Assembly (NCBI GenBank): GCA_002392325.1 | Contig: DGGS01000127.1 | Span: forward strand, 1-16,500 | Origin: Bacteroidales bacterium UBA3868 | GTDB taxonomy: Bacteria; Bacteroidota; Bacteroidia; Bacteroidales; WCHB1-69 | Direction: 5' to 3' | Length of the DNA stretch: 16,500 nucleotides | In this document: positions 1 through 8,552 of the stretch, in pieces | Layout: the number at the start of each line of letters is the position of its first letter | Numbering within the stretch: the stretch's first letter is position 1 | Notes under the pieces: model-generated | The model's input: the letters and a program-made list of their open reading frames with translations, nothing else | Databases searched by the model: none | Told to the model about the DNA's origin: nothing | Program-made: the position numbers and the translations under genes

Positions 1-572
1 CGTTTCATCAGTTGCACCTGCTCCTCATCCATCTTCATAATGCCGCCATAGGAGTCGGAGTTGGCGTCATTGCCAATCACAAAGCAATTGGAGAGGGAAA
101 CCACCTGGTCGCGATTGCCGATACCAGCCATCGGACTTCCTTGCGGAATCACATATTTGAACTTGTCAAAAAGATGGAAGATCTGCTCTTCGCTCATCGG
201 ATTCACATAGCGTTTCTCGATGCGGGCGAACTCGGATGCCATACGATGGTGCATGTCTTCCGGCGTTCTTTCCATGATGTTTCCATTGCTGTCCTTAAGC
301 GCATATTTGTCAATCCATACGCCAGCCGCAAGTTCATCTCCACCGAAATATTTCACAACATCCGGGAAAATCTCACTCTTCTGGTAAACCGTTTTTTGTG
401 GTTTTTCGGTTTCTATTTTATTTTTTGCTTCCACATTCATCTTCTGGGTCATTTGCTGCATAACCTGTTCACGAGAATGTATAAGCTCTGCGGCAACTTG
501 CTGTTGCACATCCACGGTTTCCATCGTGTTGGTTTCCTCCTCTGCTCCGAAAAGGGATAAATCATTGTTCAT
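1..572 (-). CDS. nrdJ: Adenosylcobalamin-dependent ribonucleoside-diphosphate reductase, N-terminal part
   Basis: Class II ribonucleotide reductase reduces ribonucleotides to deoxyribonucleotides, using adenosylcobalamin to generate its radical. Only the first 190 residues are in the window; the gene runs off the left edge. No longer frame was supplied for this strand, so I translated it by hand. Residues 1-65 are a variable Gln/Glu-rich leader. From about residue 70 the family pattern appears: YFGGDELAA (75-83), WIDKYALKD (86-94), ERTPEDMHHR (101-110), IPQGSPMAGIGN (142-153) and SLSNCFVIG (159-167). Cys163 in that last motif is the expected first redox-active cysteine. The start is well supported: AGGAG (578-582) lies 5 nt upstream, the clearest Shine-Dalgarno in a window that otherwise lacks them. 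It lies downstream of fabD on the same strand but has its own candidate -7 box. Assignment to class II rather than class I rests on recall of Bacteroidota NrdJ sequences; the C-terminal part would settle it. Confidence 0.85.
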   Translation of the reverse strand, partial: MNNDLSLFGAEEETNTMETVDVQQQVAAELIHSREQVMQQMTQKMNVEAKNKIETEKPQKTVYQKSEIFPDVVKYFGGDELAAGVWIDKYALKDSNGNIMERTPEDMHHRMASEFARIEKRYVNPMSEEQIFHLFDKFKYVIPQGSPMAGIGNRDQVVSLSNCFVIGNDANSDSYGGIMKMDEEQVQLMK

Positions 573-714
573 AGGTGCTCCTGGTATTATAATGGTTTGT
601 TATTATTCTAAAGGAAATAAAACCGGACAACAGCAAACATTGCCCTGACAGAGTTATACAAGTTGTTATTTAATAAATAGTTACGAAAATGGTTTCGCTA
701 ATAAAACGAGTTTT

Positions 715-722
715 CAAAAATA
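715..722 (-). promoter_or_regulatory. nrdJ: Candidate -7 box before nrdJ
   Basis: The minus strand reads TATTTTTG, matching the Bacteroidota -7 consensus TAnnTTTG. Transcription would begin near 708 and give a leader of about 135 nt before nrdJ. I see no cobalamin-riboswitch core in that leader. No convincing -33 element is visible. Confidence 0.5.
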
Positions 723-732
723 GAAAAACGAG

Positions 733-755
733 GCCATATCCGACAAGGGGATGGC
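733..755 (-). terminator. Candidate terminator after fabD
   Basis: On the minus strand a 9-bp stem (GCCATCCCC pairing with GGATATGGC, one mismatch and one wobble, 5-nt loop) is followed after three bases by TTTTT. It lies about 105 nt after the fabD stop and just before the nrdJ promoter box, a sensible place to end the fabD transcript. The stem is imperfect and the long distance from fabD lowers confidence. Confidence 0.4.
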
Positions 756-761
756 ATACAT

Positions 762-787
762 AATATCAACAAAATGAGGTTGATATT
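762..787. repeat. AT-rich inverted repeat between fabD and nrdJ
   Basis: AATATCAAC and GTTGATATT form a perfect 9-bp stem around the 8-nt loop AAAATGAG. On the plus strand it runs into a T-tract (785-791), so it resembles a terminator facing fabD, yet no plus-strand gene precedes it. On the minus strand it is a weak AU-rich hairpin. It could block antisense transcription or stabilise the fabD 3' end. Confidence 0.5.
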
Positions 788-859
788 TTTTCTTTTTGAT
801 AATGAATGGATTAAAAAAAAGTGTGAGGAAAAGATGTTTTTGGCACTGGGTTTTTCGGT

Positions 860-1735
860 TTATTTTCCCATGACTTGAACATCGGGGCTGATGCGTTTTA
901 TCAGTCCTTGCAAGGTGCTTCCAGGACCAAACTCTACGAACTCGGTAGCACCATCTTCGATCATCTTGCGCACGGATTGCGTCCATCTAACGGGACTGGT
1001 GAGTTGGGCGAGCAGATTTTGCCGTATTTCCTCCGGGTCGGAGGCGGGCAAGGCCGTGACATTTTGATAGACGGGGCAAGTGGGCATGCTGAACGCACAT
1101 TGCCCGATGGCCTCAGCCAGTTCCTCTTGCGCGGGTTGCATGAGCGGCGAGTGGAACGCGCCACCCACATTGAGTATCATCATCCGTGAAGCACCGGCGG
1201 CTCGCAACTGCTCCATCGCCTTCTCCAGTCCCGCCTTAGATCCGGAGATGACCAACTGCTGTGGACTGTTGTAATTGGCGGGAACCACCACCTCATCCTG
1301 AATCCCAGCGCACACTTGTTCCGTGACGGCATCGTCGAACTTCAGCACCACCGCCATGCCGGACTCCTGCCTCTCACAGGCCTTCTGCATGGCCATGGCA
1401 CGCTTGGACACCAGCGTCAAGGCATCTTCAAATGTCAGGCAGCCGTTGACCGCCAGGGCCGTGAACTCACCCAAAGAGTGGCCCGCCACCATGTCAGGCA
1501 TCCCCTCCGCCAAGCACCGATAAGCGATGTAGGAGTGCAGAAACACAGCTGGCTGCGTGACTTTCGTCTGCTTCAAATCATCCTCTGTTCCGTGAAACAT
1601 AACATCAGATATGGGAAATCCCAAAATCTCATCCGCTTTCGCGAAAAGCTCTTGCGCCAATGAATACTGGTCATATAAATCTTTTCCCATACCGGGAAAT
1701 TGAGCGCCTTGTCCAGGAAAAATGTATGCTTGCAT
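860..1735 (-). CDS. fabD: Malonyl-CoA:acyl carrier protein transacylase
   Basis: This cytoplasmic enzyme transfers the malonyl group from CoA to acyl carrier protein, supplying the extender unit for type II fatty-acid synthesis. The 291-residue product has the usual length of a stand-alone FabD. Visible signatures are PGQGAQ near the N terminus (7-12), the nucleophile elbow GHSLG (85-89, Ser87), the conserved Arg112 that binds the malonyl carboxylate, and GAFHSPLM (192-199) with catalytic His195. The start at 1735 places the PGQGAQ strand at the very N terminus, as in other FabD proteins. No Shine-Dalgarno is present. A -7 box at 1835-1842 would give a leader of about 90 nt. It is transcribed away from thyA and is not beside other fab genes here. 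Identification is secure. Confidence 0.97.
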   Translation of the reverse strand: MQAYIFPGQGAQFPGMGKDLYDQYSLAQELFAKADEILGFPISDVMFHGTEDDLKQTKVTQPAVFLHSYIAYRCLAEGMPDMVAGHSLGEFTALAVNGCLTFEDALTLVSKRAMAMQKACERQESGMAVVLKFDDAVTEQVCAGIQDEVVVPANYNSPQQLVISGSKAGLEKAMEQLRAAGASRMMILNVGGAFHSPLMQPAQEELAEAIGQCAFSMPTCPVYQNVTALPASDPEEIRQNLLAQLTSPVRWTQSVRKMIEDGATEFVEFGPGSTLQGLIKRISPDVQVMGK

Positions 1736-1763
1736 TATAAAAGGGTGAATGAGGTTAAAGGTG

Positions 1764-1787
1764 AAATTTGGTAAAGTTGGTAAAGTT
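1764..1787 (-). repeat. 9-nt-period AT-rich repeat, copy 1
   Basis: The minus strand carries two 9-nt units (AACTTTACC twice) followed by AAATTT, inside the fabD leader. The same structure, matching at 19 of 24 positions, is found on the plus strand at 9961-9984. It is low-complexity but phased, and its function is unknown. Confidence 0.55.
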
Positions 1788-1834
1788 TATAAGGTTGAGA
1801 GATTAAAGATTTGTTGTGGTGATAAAATCGGGTG

Positions 1835-1842
1835 CAAAAATA
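1835..1842 (-). promoter_or_regulatory. fabD: Candidate -7 box before fabD
   Basis: The minus strand reads TATTTTTG (TAnnTTTG consensus), about 93 bases upstream of the fabD start. It is the only exact match on this strand in the fabD-thyA divergent region. Confidence 0.5.
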
Positions 1843-1923
1843 CATTTTTTCAACAGACTCCATGCTCTGAGCCCCAACGCCCAACACCCAATTCAAGATG
1901 ACCAAATTCTGCTGAAAATTTCG

Positions 1924-1931
1924 TATCTTTG
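1924..1931 (+). promoter_or_regulatory. thyA: Candidate -7 box before thyA
   Basis: TATCTTTG matches TAnnTTTG exactly. Transcription would start near 1937, leaving a leader of only about 15 nt before thyA. No exact match was seen in the gaps before pgk, manC or the receptor gene, so this may be the main promoter of the whole plus-strand run. Confidence 0.6.
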
Positions 1932-1951
1932 CCGCCTAATCCGCATTCTCA

Positions 1952-2746
1952 ATGAAGCAATATCAAGATCTTCTCCGCACCATATTGGAAACCGGTTCCT
2001 ATAAAGCAGATCGCACAGGCACAGGTACTTACAGCATCTTCGGACATCAAATGCGTTTCGACTTGTCTCAAGGTTTTCCGCTGCTGACCACCAAGAAGTT
2101 GCACTTGCGCTCCATTATATACGAACTGCTCTGGTTCCTGCAAGGCGACACCAATATAAAGTATTTGAAAGACCATGGTGTTTCCATTTGGGACGAGTGG
2201 GCGGATCCCAACGGCGACCTGGGTCCTGTTTACGGCAAGCAATGGCGCTCATGGAGCACGCCCGATGGCGGAAGCGTGGACCAGATAAGCCAGCTTATTG
2301 AGCAAATAAAGAGCAATCCTGACTCGCGCCGACTCATGGTTTGCGCCTGGAATGTGGGCGAAATCGACAAAATGGCGCTGCCACCCTGTCATGTGCTGTT
2401 CCAGTTCTATGTGAACAACGGCGAGATATCGCTCCAACTCTACCAGCGCAGCGCGGATGTGTTTCTCGGCGTACCCTTCAACATCGCCTCTTACGCCCTT
2501 CTGCTGATGATGGTGGCGCAAGTGTGCGGCCTCAAACCAAAAGAGTTCATCCACACCTTGGGCGATGCGCATATCTACTCCAACCATGTGGAACAGGCCA
2601 AGTTACAACTCACGCGCGACCCGCGCCCGCTGCCCACCATGCGCATCAATCCGGAAGTTAAAGATATATTCAGTTTCCAATACGAGGATTTCCAATTGGA
2701 AAATTACGACCCGCACCCGCATATCAAAGCCGATGTGGCCGTTTAA
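1952..2746 (+). CDS. thyA: Thymidylate synthase (folate-dependent)
   Basis: ThyA methylates dUMP to dTMP using 5,10-methylenetetrahydrofolate, releasing dihydrofolate. The product is 264 residues, the same length as the E. coli enzyme, and its residues fall at the same numbers: Arg21, the Arg126-Arg127 phosphate-binding pair, nucleophile Cys146 in LPPCH, QRSAD at 165-169, Asn177, and His207/Tyr209 in DAHIYS. The C terminus ends in the typical IKADVAV. Every catalytic residue is present, so it should be active. It is the first gene of a plus-strand run with pgk 66 nt downstream. No dihydrofolate reductase gene follows, although that is a common neighbour of thyA. Together with nrdJ at the left edge, two steps of deoxynucleotide synthesis lie in this region. 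Confidence 0.98.
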   Translation: MKQYQDLLRTILETGSYKADRTGTGTYSIFGHQMRFDLSQGFPLLTTKKLHLRSIIYELLWFLQGDTNIKYLKDHGVSIWDEWADPNGDLGPVYGKQWRSWSTPDGGSVDQISQLIEQIKSNPDSRRLMVCAWNVGEIDKMALPPCHVLFQFYVNNGEISLQLYQRSADVFLGVPFNIASYALLLMMVAQVCGLKPKEFIHTLGDAHIYSNHVEQAKLQLTRDPRPLPTMRINPEVKDIFSFQYEDFQLENYDPHPHIKADVAV

Positions 2747-2812
2747 CCTCATCCGGACAATAAAAAGAACATTATTCAGTTATCATATCAGTTTTCACAA
2801 ACCCATATTATT

Positions 2813-4003
2813 ATGAAATCGATAGACCAATACAATTTCAGCAACCAAAAAGCACTCATCCGTGTGGACTACAATGTGCCGTTGGATGACAATTTCAATG
2901 TAACGGACTCCACCCGCATCATCCGGACCAAGGAAACCGTCGGCAAAATCCTGAACGACGGAGGCACCGTAATTCTGATGTCGCATCTGGGTCGTCCCAA
3001 AGGGGAAGTCAACGACAAATACTCTTTGCGTCACATTGTCAGCAAGGTTTCTGAAATTTTAGGTCAGGAGGTTGTTTTCGCCGGCGATGTGCTGGACGAT
3101 GCCACCGCCAATACCATTGTGGGTTTGAAACCCGGTTCCATCGCATTGCTGGAGAACCTGCGCTTCCATGCCGAGGAAGAGAAAGGTGATGTGGACTTCG
3201 CCAAAGCAATCGCCCGTCTTGGTGACGTTTATGTGAACGACGCCTTCGGCACCGCACACCGCGAGCACGCTTCTACAGCCACTATCGCACAATTTTTCCC
3301 GGGCAAAGCTTTTGCCGGTTATCTTCTTTACAATGAGGTGATGAGCTTGGAAACCGTGCTGAACGGCGGCGAGAAACCCTTCACCGCTATTATCGGCGGT
3401 TCCAAGGTGTCCACCAAAATCAACATCATCACCAACTTGTTGCCCAAAGTTGACAATCTCATCGTGGGTGGTGGTTTAAGCTACACCTTCCTGGCCGCTA
3501 TGGGCTACACCATCGGCAACTCGCTGTTTGAGCCCGACATGCTGCCCGTGGCCAAAGAGATTCTCGACCAGGTGAAAGCCTCCGGCAAGAACTTCTACTG
3601 CCGTTTGGACACCATCTGCGGTGACAAATTCAGCGATGACGCCAATGTGTTGATTACGGAAGACAACAATATCCCCGACAATTGGGAAGGACTGGATATC
3701 GGACCCAAGACTCAACGCAGCTTCGCACAAGTGCTTAGAGAATCCAAAACCATCCTTTGGAACGGTCCTGTGGGCGTTTTCGAGTTGGAGAAATTCAGCA
3801 AAGGAACCAAGGCAGTAGCCATCAGCGTAGCTGCTTCCACCTTGGCCGGTGCTTATTCCGTCATCGGTGGCGGTGACTCCATCGCAGCTGTCAACAAGTA
3901 CGACCTCGCCGACTTCGTGTCCTACATCAGCACTGGCGGCGGCGCCATGCTCGAATACCTCGAAGGCAAGGAACTGCCCGGCGTGAAAGCATTGAACGAA
4001 TAA
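2813..4003 (+). CDS. pgk: Phosphoglycerate kinase
   Basis: Pgk moves the acyl phosphate of 1,3-bisphosphoglycerate to ADP, the first ATP-yielding step of lower glycolysis. The 396-residue length is standard. Motifs in order are RVDYNVP (17-23), the SHLGRPKG loop (57-64), ENLRFH (114-119), NDAFGTAHR (142-150), the hinge-side GGSKVSTK (195-202), WNGPVGVFE (316-324), and the nucleotide-binding GGGDS (352-356) and STGGGA (373-378). It lies 66 nt after thyA with no -7 box or terminator between them, so read-through from the thyA promoter is possible. It is not beside gapA here. Identification is secure. Confidence 0.98.
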   Translation: MKSIDQYNFSNQKALIRVDYNVPLDDNFNVTDSTRIIRTKETVGKILNDGGTVILMSHLGRPKGEVNDKYSLRHIVSKVSEILGQEVVFAGDVLDDATANTIVGLKPGSIALLENLRFHAEEEKGDVDFAKAIARLGDVYVNDAFGTAHREHASTATIAQFFPGKAFAGYLLYNEVMSLETVLNGGEKPFTAIIGGSKVSTKINIITNLLPKVDNLIVGGGLSYTFLAAMGYTIGNSLFEPDMLPVAKEILDQVKASGKNFYCRLDTICGDKFSDDANVLITEDNNIPDNWEGLDIGPKTQRSFAQVLRESKTILWNGPVGVFELEKFSKGTKAVAISVAASTLAGAYSVIGGGDSIAAVNKYDLADFVSYISTGGGAMLEYLEGKELPGVKALNE

Positions 4004-4010
4004 TCGTAAC

Positions 4011-4055
4011 GGCAGTCTTACGTGACTGCCGCACATAGCAGTCCAATGTGACTGC
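4011..4055. repeat. Tandem pair of hairpin units between pgk and manC
   Basis: Two head-to-tail units of 26 nt each contain GCAGTC, six bases and GACTGC, so each folds into a short stem-loop. The first stem (4011-4030) extends to GGCAGTC/GACTGCC; the second is at 4038-4055. The loops differ (TTACGT and CAATGT) while the arms are conserved, the pattern expected of selected RNA structure. No T-tract follows, so these are not standard terminators. They may stabilise the pgk 3' end or tune expression of manC. Confidence 0.65.
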
Positions 4056-4113
4056 CACAATATCTAAAGTAAAGGAGATCCCGTGAGGTCTTCCGTCATA
4101 AAAAAATTATAAT

Positions 4114-5208
4114 ATGCCAAACCCCAATTACTACTGCATCATCATGGCCGGGGGCGTCGGTGCCCGTTTTTGGCCGATGAGCAACAGCAAAACTCCAAAA
4201 CAATTTTTGGATATTTTAGGAGAAGGTCAAACTTTGATACAAAAAACCTTCCAACGTTTTACGAAAATATGCCCGAAGGGGAACATCTATATCGTTACCA
4301 GCAAGAATTATAAGGAAATAACCTTGAACCAACTGCCGGAAATAACGGAAGATCAGGTAATTCTGGAACCTTATCGCCGCAATACGGCACCCTGTATTGC
4401 ATACGCAAATTACAAAATCAAGGCCAAAAACCCCAATGCCGTGATTGTGGTGGCCCCCTCTGACCACGTTATTCTGAAAGAAGATGTTTTCACCCGCGTG
4501 ATTGAAAATGGATTGTCTGCCGTCGCCTCCAACAACTGGCTGCTCACCATCGGTATTCGCCCCTCCTCGCCAAACACCGGTTACGGTTATATCCAATACA
4601 TTGAGGATAAGAGTTATGACAAAAACGCGACTATCTACGCGGTGAAAACCTTCACGGAAAAACCTGAGCTGGAAATTGCCAAGAGTTTTATAGAAAGTGG
4701 TGATTTCTTGTGGAATGCCGGAATTTTTATGTGGTCACTGCCTGTAATTGAAAAAGCGTTTGAACTACATCTGCCCGAAGTGAACGACCTTTTCAAGAAG
4801 GGTGAAGGCCTCTACAATACGGAAAAAGAGGCTGATTTCATTGACGAAATCTATCAAATCTGCAAAAACATCTCCATTGACTACGGCATTATGGAAAAAG
4901 CCAGCAATGTGATGGTTTACGCCGCTGAGTTCGGCTGGTCAGACTTAGGCACATGGGGATCCCTTTATGAGTTGCGCAAAAAAGACCAAAACCGCAACGC
5001 CATCTCCGGTAATCATGTGCGCACCTACGACACCAGCCGCTGTGTGGTCAATGTGCCCAAAAACAAAGTGGTAGTGCTCCAAGGTTTGGAGGATTATATC
5101 GTGGTGGACAATGGCGATGTATTACTGATTTGCAAAAAATCGGAAGAACAGCAGATTCGTCAATATGTGGCTAATGTGCAGATTGATTTTGGAAATAAAT
5201 ACGTATAA
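4114..5208 (+). CDS. manC: Mannose-1-phosphate guanylyltransferase (GDP)
   Basis: The enzyme makes GDP-mannose from mannose 1-phosphate and GTP, feeding surface polysaccharide and glycan synthesis. The 364-residue product has the nucleotidyltransferase fold signature MAGGVGARFWPMS (11-23) followed by PKQFL (28-32). It also has APSDHVI (114-120), the FTEKP strand (180-184), WNAGIFMW (200-207) and GWSDLGTW (274-281). It ends after the transferase domain and short left-handed-helix region. There is no C-terminal phosphomannose isomerase domain, so this is the short single-function type. The start places the signature near the N terminus as expected; no Shine-Dalgarno is present. The receptor gene begins 19 nt downstream, so the two are probably co-transcribed, although a functional link is not evident. 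A closely related guanylyltransferase of another sugar is the main alternative. Confidence 0.92.
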   Translation: MPNPNYYCIIMAGGVGARFWPMSNSKTPKQFLDILGEGQTLIQKTFQRFTKICPKGNIYIVTSKNYKEITLNQLPEITEDQVILEPYRRNTAPCIAYANYKIKAKNPNAVIVVAPSDHVILKEDVFTRVIENGLSAVASNNWLLTIGIRPSSPNTGYGYIQYIEDKSYDKNATIYAVKTFTEKPELEIAKSFIESGDFLWNAGIFMWSLPVIEKAFELHLPEVNDLFKKGEGLYNTEKEADFIDEIYQICKNISIDYGIMEKASNVMVYAAEFGWSDLGTWGSLYELRKKDQNRNAISGNHVRTYDTSRCVVNVPKNKVVVLQGLEDYIVVDNGDVLLICKKSEEQQIRQYVANVQIDFGNKYV

Positions 5209-5227
5209 AATTTGGAAATTTATAGCT

Positions 5228-7273
5228 ATGAAAAAAATAAGGATGATCAGACTTGTGTTAACAGGAATGATTATCCTTTTTTGTTTCCGTTTTGCCGCAG
5301 CTCAAACCGACACAACACAGCAACCTACCCGCTGGCTGCCAGAGGTACAAATTGGCGGCTGGTATTCTAAAATAGAGACCAGTCCAGCTGCAGTACAAAC
5401 GCTCACCGTTCACCAGATAGAACATTTGCCGGCTCTTCAACTGTCTGATGCACTGAAATATATGTCGGGGGTTGTGGTCAAAGACTACGGTGGCACAGGA
5501 GGTATGAAAACGGTTTCCGTGCGTGGATTGGGCTCGCAGCACACGGGCGTCGCCTACGATGGAATGTCGCTCACCGACTGCCAAACCGGTCAGATAGATC
5601 TGGGAAAACTCACCCTTGACAATGTGGGTACTCTGACACTCACCACCGGGGTGGATCTGGACATTTTCAAACCCGCAAGACTCTTTTCCTATAGTAATTT
5701 GCTGAATATCAATACCTCAAACATTTTTCCAAACAAACCGTTCAAGATGAAACTTGCCCTTACCATGGGCATGTATGGGTTCGTTTCGCCACAATTGTTT
5801 TTAGAAAATCTGATAAAAAGCAAGACAAGAGAAAACCGCTTCGTAATCTGGAATCTGTCAGCCAATTTTACACACTCAAACGGGCAATACCCCTACATCC
5901 TGCATTATGGCGGCATTACAGACAGTGTTTCCCGCGAAAGGAGACAGAATTCGGATATCAACGCTCTGAATTTGGAGGCGAATGTAAAATACAGCATGAA
6001 CGCCGACCAACAGCTTTTGGTGAAATGGTATTATTACGATTCGGAACGCGGATTACCCTCTGCCACCGTATTTTACAACCTCAACTCATCGCAGCGGCTG
6101 TGGAACCGGAACACCTTTGCGCAAGCTCAATATTATCACCATTTCGGAAAAGGTTGGCGATACCAGATTGGCGGAAAATTCAATTACGACTACACTCGCT
6201 ACCTTGATCCTGAGTATTTGAATGCAGCGGGCAAATTGGACAATCACTACCATCAATATGAGGGCTATTTAACCAATGTGGTCAACTACACATTACCCAA
6301 AAATGACCGGCAAGCCGATTTTTCCGTATCGTTAGCCAATGATCTGTTTTACAATCAGTTGAATAGTTCCACCATGGAATACATCAATCCGGCTCGTTTT
6401 ACCACCATGACCTCCTTGTCGGTGCGTGGCGGAAAGAAAATGTTCACCATTGTAGGCAATCTTCTGTTCACCACCGTCAACAACATGTCGCAGGGCGAGC
6501 AACTGGGCAAAAACTACCTTCACCTCTCTCCGGCGGTCAGCGCCTCCCTGAATCTGAAAGATCGTGTGACGCTTCGCGCCTTCTACAAAAACATCTTCCG
6601 TATGCCCACTTTCAACGACCTCTATTACCGTGAGGTGGGCAACCTGAATTTGGAGCCGGAAAAGACGCACCAGTGGAACCTGGGCGCGGTGCTGGAACAA
6701 CAGCGGATGGCTGCGGGCAAAGTCTATCTGTCCGCCTCTTTGGACGGCTATTTCAACATTGTGAAGGACAAAATCGTGGCGTTCCCGTCGCACAACCTTT
6801 TCTCCTGGACCATGCTTAATTACGGCACTGTGTGGATTGCGGGGGCAGAGGCAAACGCCAATCTGGAGTATCAGTTTGTCAAAAAATACTACTTGCGGTT
6901 CAACGGAAACTGCACCTATCAGAAAGCGGTTGACCGTACCGACCCGACCGGCAAGACCTTCAATCACCAGATTCCCTATACGCCCGTATGGTCAGGTTCC
7001 ACAAGTCTTGGATTTGAAACTCCCTGGATTACCATTACTTACGCCGTCATTTTGTGTGGCAAGCGATACGCATTGGGCGAGAATATCCCCGCCAACGAGG
7101 TGCCTGGTTATGTGGACCACAGCATCACGTTAAGCCATGAGTTCGACATCCGACAGACCAAGCTTGGACTCAAACTCGAATTGCTGAACTTGGCCAACCA
7201 GAACTATCTGATTATCCGTAACTATCCCATGCAGGGGTTTGGCCTGCGCGGGCGTATAAGTTGGGGATTCTAA
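5228..7273 (+). CDS. TonB-dependent outer-membrane receptor, substrate unknown
   Basis: This 681-residue protein has a signal peptide (1-26, basic start, hydrophobic core, ending AAAQ). A TonB-receptor plug domain follows at about 50-165, with LPALQLSDALKYMSGV (68-82) and VSVRGLGSQHTGVAYDG (96-112). The remainder is a long beta-barrel rich in aromatic and alternating residues, ending in ISWGF with the C-terminal Phe expected for barrel assembly. The frame is open back to 5165, inside manC, but Met at 5228 is followed directly by the signal peptide, so I chose it. It lacks the N-terminal carboxypeptidase-like domain of SusC proteins and has no SusD neighbour, so a small ligand (metal chelate, cofactor or siderophore) is more likely than a glycan. 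The architecture is like that of BtuB, but no cobalamin riboswitch precedes it. Its 3' end meets metK with an 11-nt gap. Confidence 0.88.
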   Translation: MKKIRMIRLVLTGMIILFCFRFAAAQTDTTQQPTRWLPEVQIGGWYSKIETSPAAVQTLTVHQIEHLPALQLSDALKYMSGVVVKDYGGTGGMKTVSVRGLGSQHTGVAYDGMSLTDCQTGQIDLGKLTLDNVGTLTLTTGVDLDIFKPARLFSYSNLLNINTSNIFPNKPFKMKLALTMGMYGFVSPQLFLENLIKSKTRENRFVIWNLSANFTHSNGQYPYILHYGGITDSVSRERRQNSDINALNLEANVKYSMNADQQLLVKWYYYDSERGLPSATVFYNLNSSQRLWNRNTFAQAQYYHHFGKGWRYQIGGKFNYDYTRYLDPEYLNAAGKLDNHYHQYEGYLTNVVNYTLPKNDRQADFSVSLANDLFYNQLNSSTMEYINPARFTTMTSLSVRGGKKMFTIVGNLLFTTVNNMSQGEQLGKNYLHLSPAVSASLNLKDRVTLRAFYKNIFRMPTFNDLYYREVGNLNLEPEKTHQWNLGAVLEQQRMAAGKVYLSASLDGYFNIVKDKIVAFPSHNLFSWTMLNYGTVWIAGAEANANLEYQFVKKYYLRFNGNCTYQKAVDRTDPTGKTFNHQIPYTPVWSGSTSLGFETPWITITYAVILCGKRYALGENIPANEVPGYVDHSITLSHEFDIRQTKLGLKLELLNLANQNYLIIRNYPMQGFGLRGRISWGF

Positions 7274-7284
7274 TAACAGAATGG

Positions 7285-8511
7285 TTATAATCCGAATTCC
7301 TTCTTTATAACCTCAACATAATCCAGCTTTTCCCACGGGAAGAAAGTGATTGTCTTGCCGTTGACCTCTTTTTCGTACCAATCGCGACCAAAATGTCCGT
7401 ATGAGGCGGTAGGTTGGTAAATCGGGTTCTTCAATTGGAAGCGTTCTATGATATTGTAGGGACGCATATTGAAAATAGTGCCGATTTTTTTGGCGATTTC
7501 ACCGTCGCTCATGGACACTTTTGCTGTGCCGTATGTGTTGACATAGAGACCCACAGGGTCGGCTTTGCCAATGGCATAGGCCACTTGCACCAGCACTTTG
7601 TCGCACAACCCCGCTGCCACCATGTTCTTGGCAATGTGACGGGTGGCGTATGCTGCCGAACGGTCAACTTTGGAAGGGTCTTTTCCGGAGAAAGCACCAC
7701 CGCCGTGCGCACCGTATCCTCCGTATGTGTCCACGATGATCTTGCGGCCCGTAAGACCGGTATCCCCATTGGGTCCGCCAATGACAAACTTGCCGGTAGG
7801 ATTCACCAACAATTTATAATCATCTTTAAATAAGAGTTTTACTTTGTCGGGGCAACCAGCAATCACACGCGGAATTAAAATTTCCCGAATGTCCTGTTCA
7901 ATTTTTTTCAACATGGTGTCATCGTCGGCAAACTCGTCGTGTTGTGTTGAAAGCACGATAGTGTCAATGCGTTCGGGTATGTCGTTGTCGGAATACTGTA
8001 CGGTAACCTGCGATTTGGAATCAGGACGGAGGTAGGTCATCAACTTGCCCTCTTTACGAATGGTGGCCAACTCCTGAACCAGGCGATGGGCAATCTCAAT
8101 AGGCAGGGGCATGTAGTTGTCCATCTCGTTGCAGGCGTATCCGAACATCATGCCCTGATCGCCAGCACCTTGCTCTTCCAGGTTGGCGCGCTCCACCCCT
8201 CGGTTGATGTCAGCCGACTGGCTGTGGATGGCGGACAGGATGCCGCATGATTTATAGTCGAATTGATAGTCGCTCTTGTCGTAACCCACTTCTTTGATAA
8301 CCTCTCTGGCGACATCATCAATAGAAACGTAGGCGTTGGTTTTCACCTCGCCGGCGCACACCACCAATCCGGTGGTGGTTAAGGTTTCGCAAGCCACTTT
8401 TGATTCGGGATCCTGTGCCAGGAACGAATCCAACAAAGCGTCTGAAATTTGATCACACAGTTTGTCAGGGTGTCCTTCAGATACTGATTCAGATGTGAAT
8501 AGATAGCTCAT
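7285..8511 (-). CDS. metK: S-adenosylmethionine synthetase
   Basis: MetK joins methionine and ATP to form S-adenosylmethionine, the cell's main methyl donor. The 408-residue product carries GHPDK (13-17), the methionine-binding hexapeptide region [12 protein letters not shown] (115-126), [17 protein letters not shown] (249-265), and the P-loop-like GGGAFSGKD (270-278). An upstream in-frame Met at 8520 exists, but [17 protein letters not shown] at 8511 matches how family members begin. The product is somewhat longer than the E. coli enzyme, as is normal in Bacteroidota. Its stop lies 11 nt from the convergent receptor gene, with no room for a separate terminator. The leader of about 115 nt contains a 9-bp inverted repeat described separately. 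It is divergent from the carboxynorspermidine dehydrogenase gene. Confidence 0.97.
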   Translation of the reverse strand: MSYLFTSESVSEGHPDKLCDQISDALLDSFLAQDPESKVACETLTTTGLVVCAGEVKTNAYVSIDDVAREVIKEVGYDKSDYQFDYKSCGILSAIHSQSADINRGVERANLEEQGAGDQGMMFGYACNEMDNYMPLPIEIAHRLVQELATIRKEGKLMTYLRPDSKSQVTVQYSDNDIPERIDTIVLSTQHDEFADDDTMLKKIEQDIREILIPRVIAGCPDKVKLLFKDDYKLLVNPTGKFVIGGPNGDTGLTGRKIIVDTYGGYGAHGGGAFSGKDPSKVDRSAAYATRHIAKNMVAAGLCDKVLVQVAYAIGKADPVGLYVNTYGTAKVSMSDGEIAKKIGTIFNMRPYNIIERFQLKNPIYQPTASYGHFGRDWYEKEVNGKTITFFPWEKLDYVEVIKKEFGL

Positions 8512-8552
8512 AACTAACATGTTTTTTGAAAGTTAATAAAAAAAAGACAAAG

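Noticed and set aside
12..560. Plus-strand open frame of 182 residues at the left edge
   Set aside because: It lies exactly opposite the recognisable nrdJ reading frame, and its His- and Phe-rich translation matches no family I know.
573..722. Possible cobalamin riboswitch before nrdJ
   Set aside because: I looked for the GGGAA, CCCGC-CTGT and CCTGCC core elements on the minus strand and did not find them.
4011..4055. Possible mini CRISPR array
   Set aside because: Only two units, arms are internal hairpins, there are no unique spacers of regular length, and no cas gene is nearby.
5165..5227. Extended N terminus of the TonB receptor overlapping manC
   Set aside because: The extra 21 residues would precede a complete signal peptide and overlap the manC coding end; Met at 5228 is the natural start.
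6332..6967. Minus-strand open frame of 211 residues
   Set aside because: It lies within the barrel region of the TonB receptor, with no recognisable motif and no promoter.
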